Source: a virus
IMG/VR virus record: IMGVR_UViG_3300013286_000002
Location: 1-42,525 of that record
Length of the DNA: 42,525 nucleotides
Direction: 5' to 3' (one strand)
Below are positions 40,083-42,525 of the stretch, piece by piece; within the stretch, counting starts at the first letter, position 1, and the number at the start of each line of letters is the position of its first letter. The notes under the pieces are model-generated. The model had not been told where the DNA came from and made no database searches. It worked only from the letters and a program-made list of their open reading frames with translations. The translations under genes were made by a program, and so were the position numbers.

Positions 40083-40763
40083 ATGGAAAAAATAAAACTG
40101 GTGCGTAATGCACCTCATCAAAAATACCTTCTCTCTAATGGAACCCAAGTTCCCGGCGGTAGCACTATATGCAAGATAGGAGATGATCCTTCAGCACTTA
40201 TTCATTGGGCTTGGAACCTAGGAAGGGAGGGGAAAGACTACAAAAAGGAGCGAGACAAAGCCGCTGATGTTGGAACCATAGCCCACTTCATGATCGAGTG
40301 TATGCTCAACAACCAAGTGGCAGATCTTTCAGACTACACCCAAGAGGAATGCGACAAGGCTCTTGTTTGCTATGGAAAGTTTCTTGACTGGTGGGATGAA
40401 CAACACTTGGAGAAAGTGGCAACCGAGATACAAATTGTCCATAATGCCATGCGTTATGGAGGAACTATTGATCTTATTGCCAAGCGAAAGAATGGGGATC
40501 ATGTGCTTCTTGACTTTAAGACCAGCAAGAAAATCAGCGACTCATATTGGAGGCAATGCGCTGGGTATGCACAACTTTGGAATTGTACTCAAGACTTATC
40601 AATAACTGACCATGCCATCGTCCGCATTGGTAAGCAGGACGAAGGTGACTTTGAAGTTGTATGGAAAAGCGACTTATCAAAGGAGTGGTTTGTATTCCAG
40701 AAACAAGTTGATCTCTACTGGGCATTACAGGCCGCTAAACCAGAACCAAAACGCAGACTTTAA
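40083..40763 (+). CDS. PD-(D/E)XK exonuclease (RecB/Cas4-like)
   Basis: The 226-residue protein has the motifs of the PDDEXK_1-type family: GTIAH (64-68), YGGTIDLIA with D130, LLDFKTSKK with D144 and K146, and Q158...Y162 in QCAGYAQL. It should be a metal-dependent DNA nuclease. With the Erf annealing protein it would make a two-part recombination system, although the genes are not adjacent. It sits between TerL and helicase. Confidence 0.85.
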   Translation: MEKIKLVRNAPHQKYLLSNGTQVPGGSTICKIGDDPSALIHWAWNLGREGKDYKKERDKAADVGTIAHFMIECMLNNQVADLSDYTQEECDKALVCYGKFLDWWDEQHLEKVATEIQIVHNAMRYGGTIDLIAKRKNGDHVLLDFKTSKKISDSYWRQCAGYAQLWNCTQDLSITDHAIVRIGKQDEGDFEVVWKSDLSKEWFVFQKQVDLYWALQAAKPEPKRRL

Positions 40764-40769
40764 TTTAAC

Positions 40770-42023
40770 ATGACAACCAACACACCAAAATCAGAACAGG
40801 CAGAGAAGGCATTCCTTTCCTGCTTACTACAGAACTCATCCATCTTGAACGAGGCTTGCGATCATGCATCATCCAAGCTCTTCTTTCACCCTGCACACAA
40901 GCGGATCTTTGACGCAGTATTGGATCTATGGCGAGAGGGAAAGGATTGTGATCTAATCACGGTCACAGACCACATGAATACTTGTGGGACTTTGGAGGAT
41001 TCTGGAGGAGCCGCATTTATCTCCGAGTGCTTTATCTCTCCATCAGTCACTAGCAACTGGAGAGAATATCTTGACATCCTTCGACACAAGCACACAGCAC
41101 GTCTTGCGATCTCTGCCGCCGAGAAGATTATAGCTTCAGCTCAAAATCCAGCAGAGGCAGGAGATCTTTCCGAGACCGTGCAGAAGGCTCTTGTAGCAGT
41201 AGCCGCTGACGCAGAGAGCAAGGGACGCATTGAGTCCGTAGGAGAAGTGGCTCACAATCGCCTATCTGCCTACGAGGAGATGGTGAAGAACAGGGGCAAG
41301 CTGATCGGTATCACGACTGGATTCAAGCCTTTGGACGACATCACATCTGGCTTCCGTCCGGGGCAAGTCGTTGTGATTGGAGCCGCCACAAAGGGAGGCA
41401 AGACATCCCTAGCTTTGAACATGGCTATGCGTACTGCAAATGCAGGAAATGCTGTCGGAATTATCTCTCTTGAGATGGGAAGCGGAGAACTACTCGACCG
41501 CCTCATAGCTTCTTTCTCTGGGGCAGACATCAGCCAGCTTTCCAAAGATCCTACCAAGGCTCTCATGGACAAGATCCGATGGGGAATTTCCCAAGTGAGT
41601 AAACTTCCAATATATATAAGGGATGAGTCCAGCATAAACCCACTTCAACTCAGGGCGGCGGCTCGACGCATGGCGGCTGTGCATCAAATCAAGTTACTAG
41701 TAGTAGACTACATCCAGCTCATTGAGCCGTTAAACCGCAAGGAGAGCAGGGAGCAACAAGTGGCTGAGTCATCTCGCACGATCAAGATCCTAGCCAAGGA
41801 GCTTGGCATCCCAATCATTGCCCTCACCCAACTCAATGCAGATGGGGCATCTCGTGAGTCAAGGGGAATCGAAAATGATTGCGATATGTTTTTGAAGATC
41901 CAGAGGGATGAGGAAACGCCAACCGATTGGTGGTTAAATATCGCCTTGTCCCGTGCTACATCAACAGGCAGAATACCCCTCTCGTTCAGATCTGAGTTCC
42001 TACGATTTGATGAGCGAGATTAA
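40770..42023 (+). CDS. dnaB: DnaB-type replicative helicase
   Basis: The 417-residue protein has the DnaB N-terminal domain (SEQAEKAFLSCLLQNSSIL, KRIFDAVLDLWREGK) and a RecA-like C-terminal domain. The P-loop is GAATKGGKTS (204-213), followed by IISLEMGSGEL, and Walker B is LLVVDYIQLIEP (309-320). Length is near the usual 440-470. It unwinds the phage replication fork. No phage primase or polymerase was found, so it must recruit host enzymes. The leader before ATG is A/C-rich. Confidence 0.9.
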   Translation: MTTNTPKSEQAEKAFLSCLLQNSSILNEACDHASSKLFFHPAHKRIFDAVLDLWREGKDCDLITVTDHMNTCGTLEDSGGAAFISECFISPSVTSNWREYLDILRHKHTARLAISAAEKIIASAQNPAEAGDLSETVQKALVAVAADAESKGRIESVGEVAHNRLSAYEEMVKNRGKLIGITTGFKPLDDITSGFRPGQVVVIGAATKGGKTSLALNMAMRTANAGNAVGIISLEMGSGELLDRLIASFSGADISQLSKDPTKALMDKIRWGISQVSKLPIYIRDESSINPLQLRAAARRMAAVHQIKLLVVDYIQLIEPLNRKESREQQVAESSRTIKILAKELGIPIIALTQLNADGASRESRGIENDCDMFLKIQRDEETPTDWWLNIALSRATSTGRIPLSFRSEFLRFDERD

Positions 42024-42035
42024 CAACAAACAACA

Positions 42036-42293
42036 ATGCAATACGATAACGAAAAACGCTTCGTCCTTTTCACAAAGGACAATGCAAACCCGAAAGCCCC
42101 CAACTATTCTGGAACCATCACCCTTGATGGAAAGGAATGGGAGATGAGTGCTTGGAACAAGACTGGAAAGAATGGAAACAATTTCATTTCTGGGTCTATC
42201 AAGGAACCATACAAGAAAAACGTGGACAGCCACAATAAGGCCAAGTCAAACGGATACGCACCTCAACGCAAAGACGAGGACATCCCATTTTAA
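42036..42293 (+). CDS. DUF736-like single-strand-binding candidate with SSB-type acidic tip
   Basis: The 85-residue protein has a small beta-barrel-like pattern: FVLFTKDNANPKAPNYSGTI, LDGKEWEMSAWNKTGKNG and FISGSIKEP, resembling DUF736 proteins. It ends KDEDIPF, like the acidic tip of bacterial SSB that recruits replication and repair enzymes. It follows the helicase gene. The combination suggests an SSB substitute. The leader is AACAACAAACAACA, with no Shine-Dalgarno. Confidence 0.65.
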   Translation: MQYDNEKRFVLFTKDNANPKAPNYSGTITLDGKEWEMSAWNKTGKNGNNFISGSIKEPYKKNVDSHNKAKSNGYAPQRKDEDIPF

Positions 42294-42294
42294 T

Positions 42295-42447
42295 ATGCCT
42301 ACTAAAAAAGGATTGTACGACAACATCCACGCCAAGCAGAAGCGTATTGCATCTGGTAGCGGGGAGCGAATGAAGAAGTCTGGAGAGAAGGGGAGACCAA
42401 CTGCCAAGGCTTTCAAAGACGCAAAGAAAACCGCAAAGAAGAAATAA
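42295..42447 (+). CDS. Lys-rich miniprotein
   Basis: The 50-residue product starts MPTKKGLYDNIHAKQKRIAS and has the motif GERMKKSGEKGRPTAKAF, then a Lys-rich end. Proteins with GLY.NIHAK and G..GEKG.PTAKAF recur in phages. Very basic, so nucleic-acid binding or virion packaging is plausible. The ATG at 42295 follows the previous stop by one base. Confidence 0.7.
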   Translation: MPTKKGLYDNIHAKQKRIASGSGERMKKSGEKGRPTAKAFKDAKKTAKKK

Positions 42448-42448
42448 A

Positions 42449-42525
42449 ATGGAAAAGAAATTCTCAAAAAAAGTAACCAACCCAAAGACTGGTCGTGAGA
42501 AGACTGTCCGTTACGGACAGAAGGG
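42449..42525 (+). CDS. Small basic protein, 5' part of gene cut by the window ends
   Basis: ATG at 42449 opens MEKKFSKKVTNPKTGREKTV and runs off the right edge. In the circular molecule it joins in frame to 42-201 to give 78 residues. The 41 last bases repeat the start of the window. Confidence 0.75.
   Translation, partial: MEKKFSKKVTNPKTGREKTVRYGQK
42485..42525. repeat. Terminal redundancy, right copy
   Basis: Identical to 1-41. It supports circular closure at a unique length of about 42,484 bp. Confidence 0.9.

Overview
The window is one essentially complete genome of a tailed double-stranded DNA bacteriophage, assembled as a closed circle and cut inside a small gene. Its first 41 bases are repeated exactly as its last 41 bases (1-41 = 42485-42525), and the gene broken by the ends joins in frame, so the unique length is about 42,484 bp. 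Portal, scaffold-like protein, large terminase, a probable capsid protein, fibre genes, a lysis cassette, a DnaB-type helicase and an Erf-type recombinase are all present. No DNA polymerase, RNA polymerase, integrase or clear repressor is visible. The gene set suggests a podovirus-like phage that borrows host polymerases and reads sigma70-type promoters (TTGACA / TATAAT-like). The host cannot be named. Few genes have a Shine-Dalgarno sequence, which points to a host that often initiates without one.

Layout. (1) 29.2-33.2 kb: small early-type genes, Erf annealing protein, metallophosphoesterase, winged-helix-like protein, HExxH protein and a Cys-rich protein. (2) 33.2-40.1 kb: portal, an unexpected ATP-grasp enzyme, scaffold-like protein and TerL. 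(3) 40.1-42.5 kb, continuing to about 0.2 kb: PD-(D/E)XK exonuclease, helicase, an SSB-tipped protein and two tiny basic proteins. (4) 0.3-2.2 kb: a tightly coupled string of very small ORFs joined by ATGA overlaps. (5) 2.4-3.75 kb: a minus-strand block of six small genes, several of them below usual ORF-calling length. (6) 3.9-4.6 kb: an HTH protein (candidate TerS) whose gene and flanks are packed with repeated TGTCAC and TGTCTTAC motifs, followed by a minus-strand tRNA-Gln. (7) 5.3-6.6 kb: FkbM-type methyltransferase and glycosyltransferase. (8) 6.6-26.3 kb: virion genes, including a probable connector, a very large two-ORF polyvalent-like internal protein, a second glycosyltransferase, an endonuclease, the capsid gene, a collagen-like fibre and a LamG-containing fibre. 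(9) 26.3-29.2 kb: membrane proteins, a lipoprotein, a GH108-type endolysin and a 669-bp non-coding region full of dyads and stem-loops.

How it fits together. Helicase, SSB-like protein, Erf and exonuclease would form the replication and recombination set. TerS candidate, TerL, portal, scaffold and capsid would form the packaging and head set. Collagen-like and LamG proteins would bind the host. Two glycosyltransferase-like proteins and a methyltransferase may modify glycans of virion or host. The best leads for undescribed biology are the phased TGTC motif field across the candidate terS gene (3915-4589), the structured region before the lysis genes (27464-27963), promoters placed so close to start codons that several late mRNAs should be nearly leaderless, and the ATP-grasp gene inside the head module.
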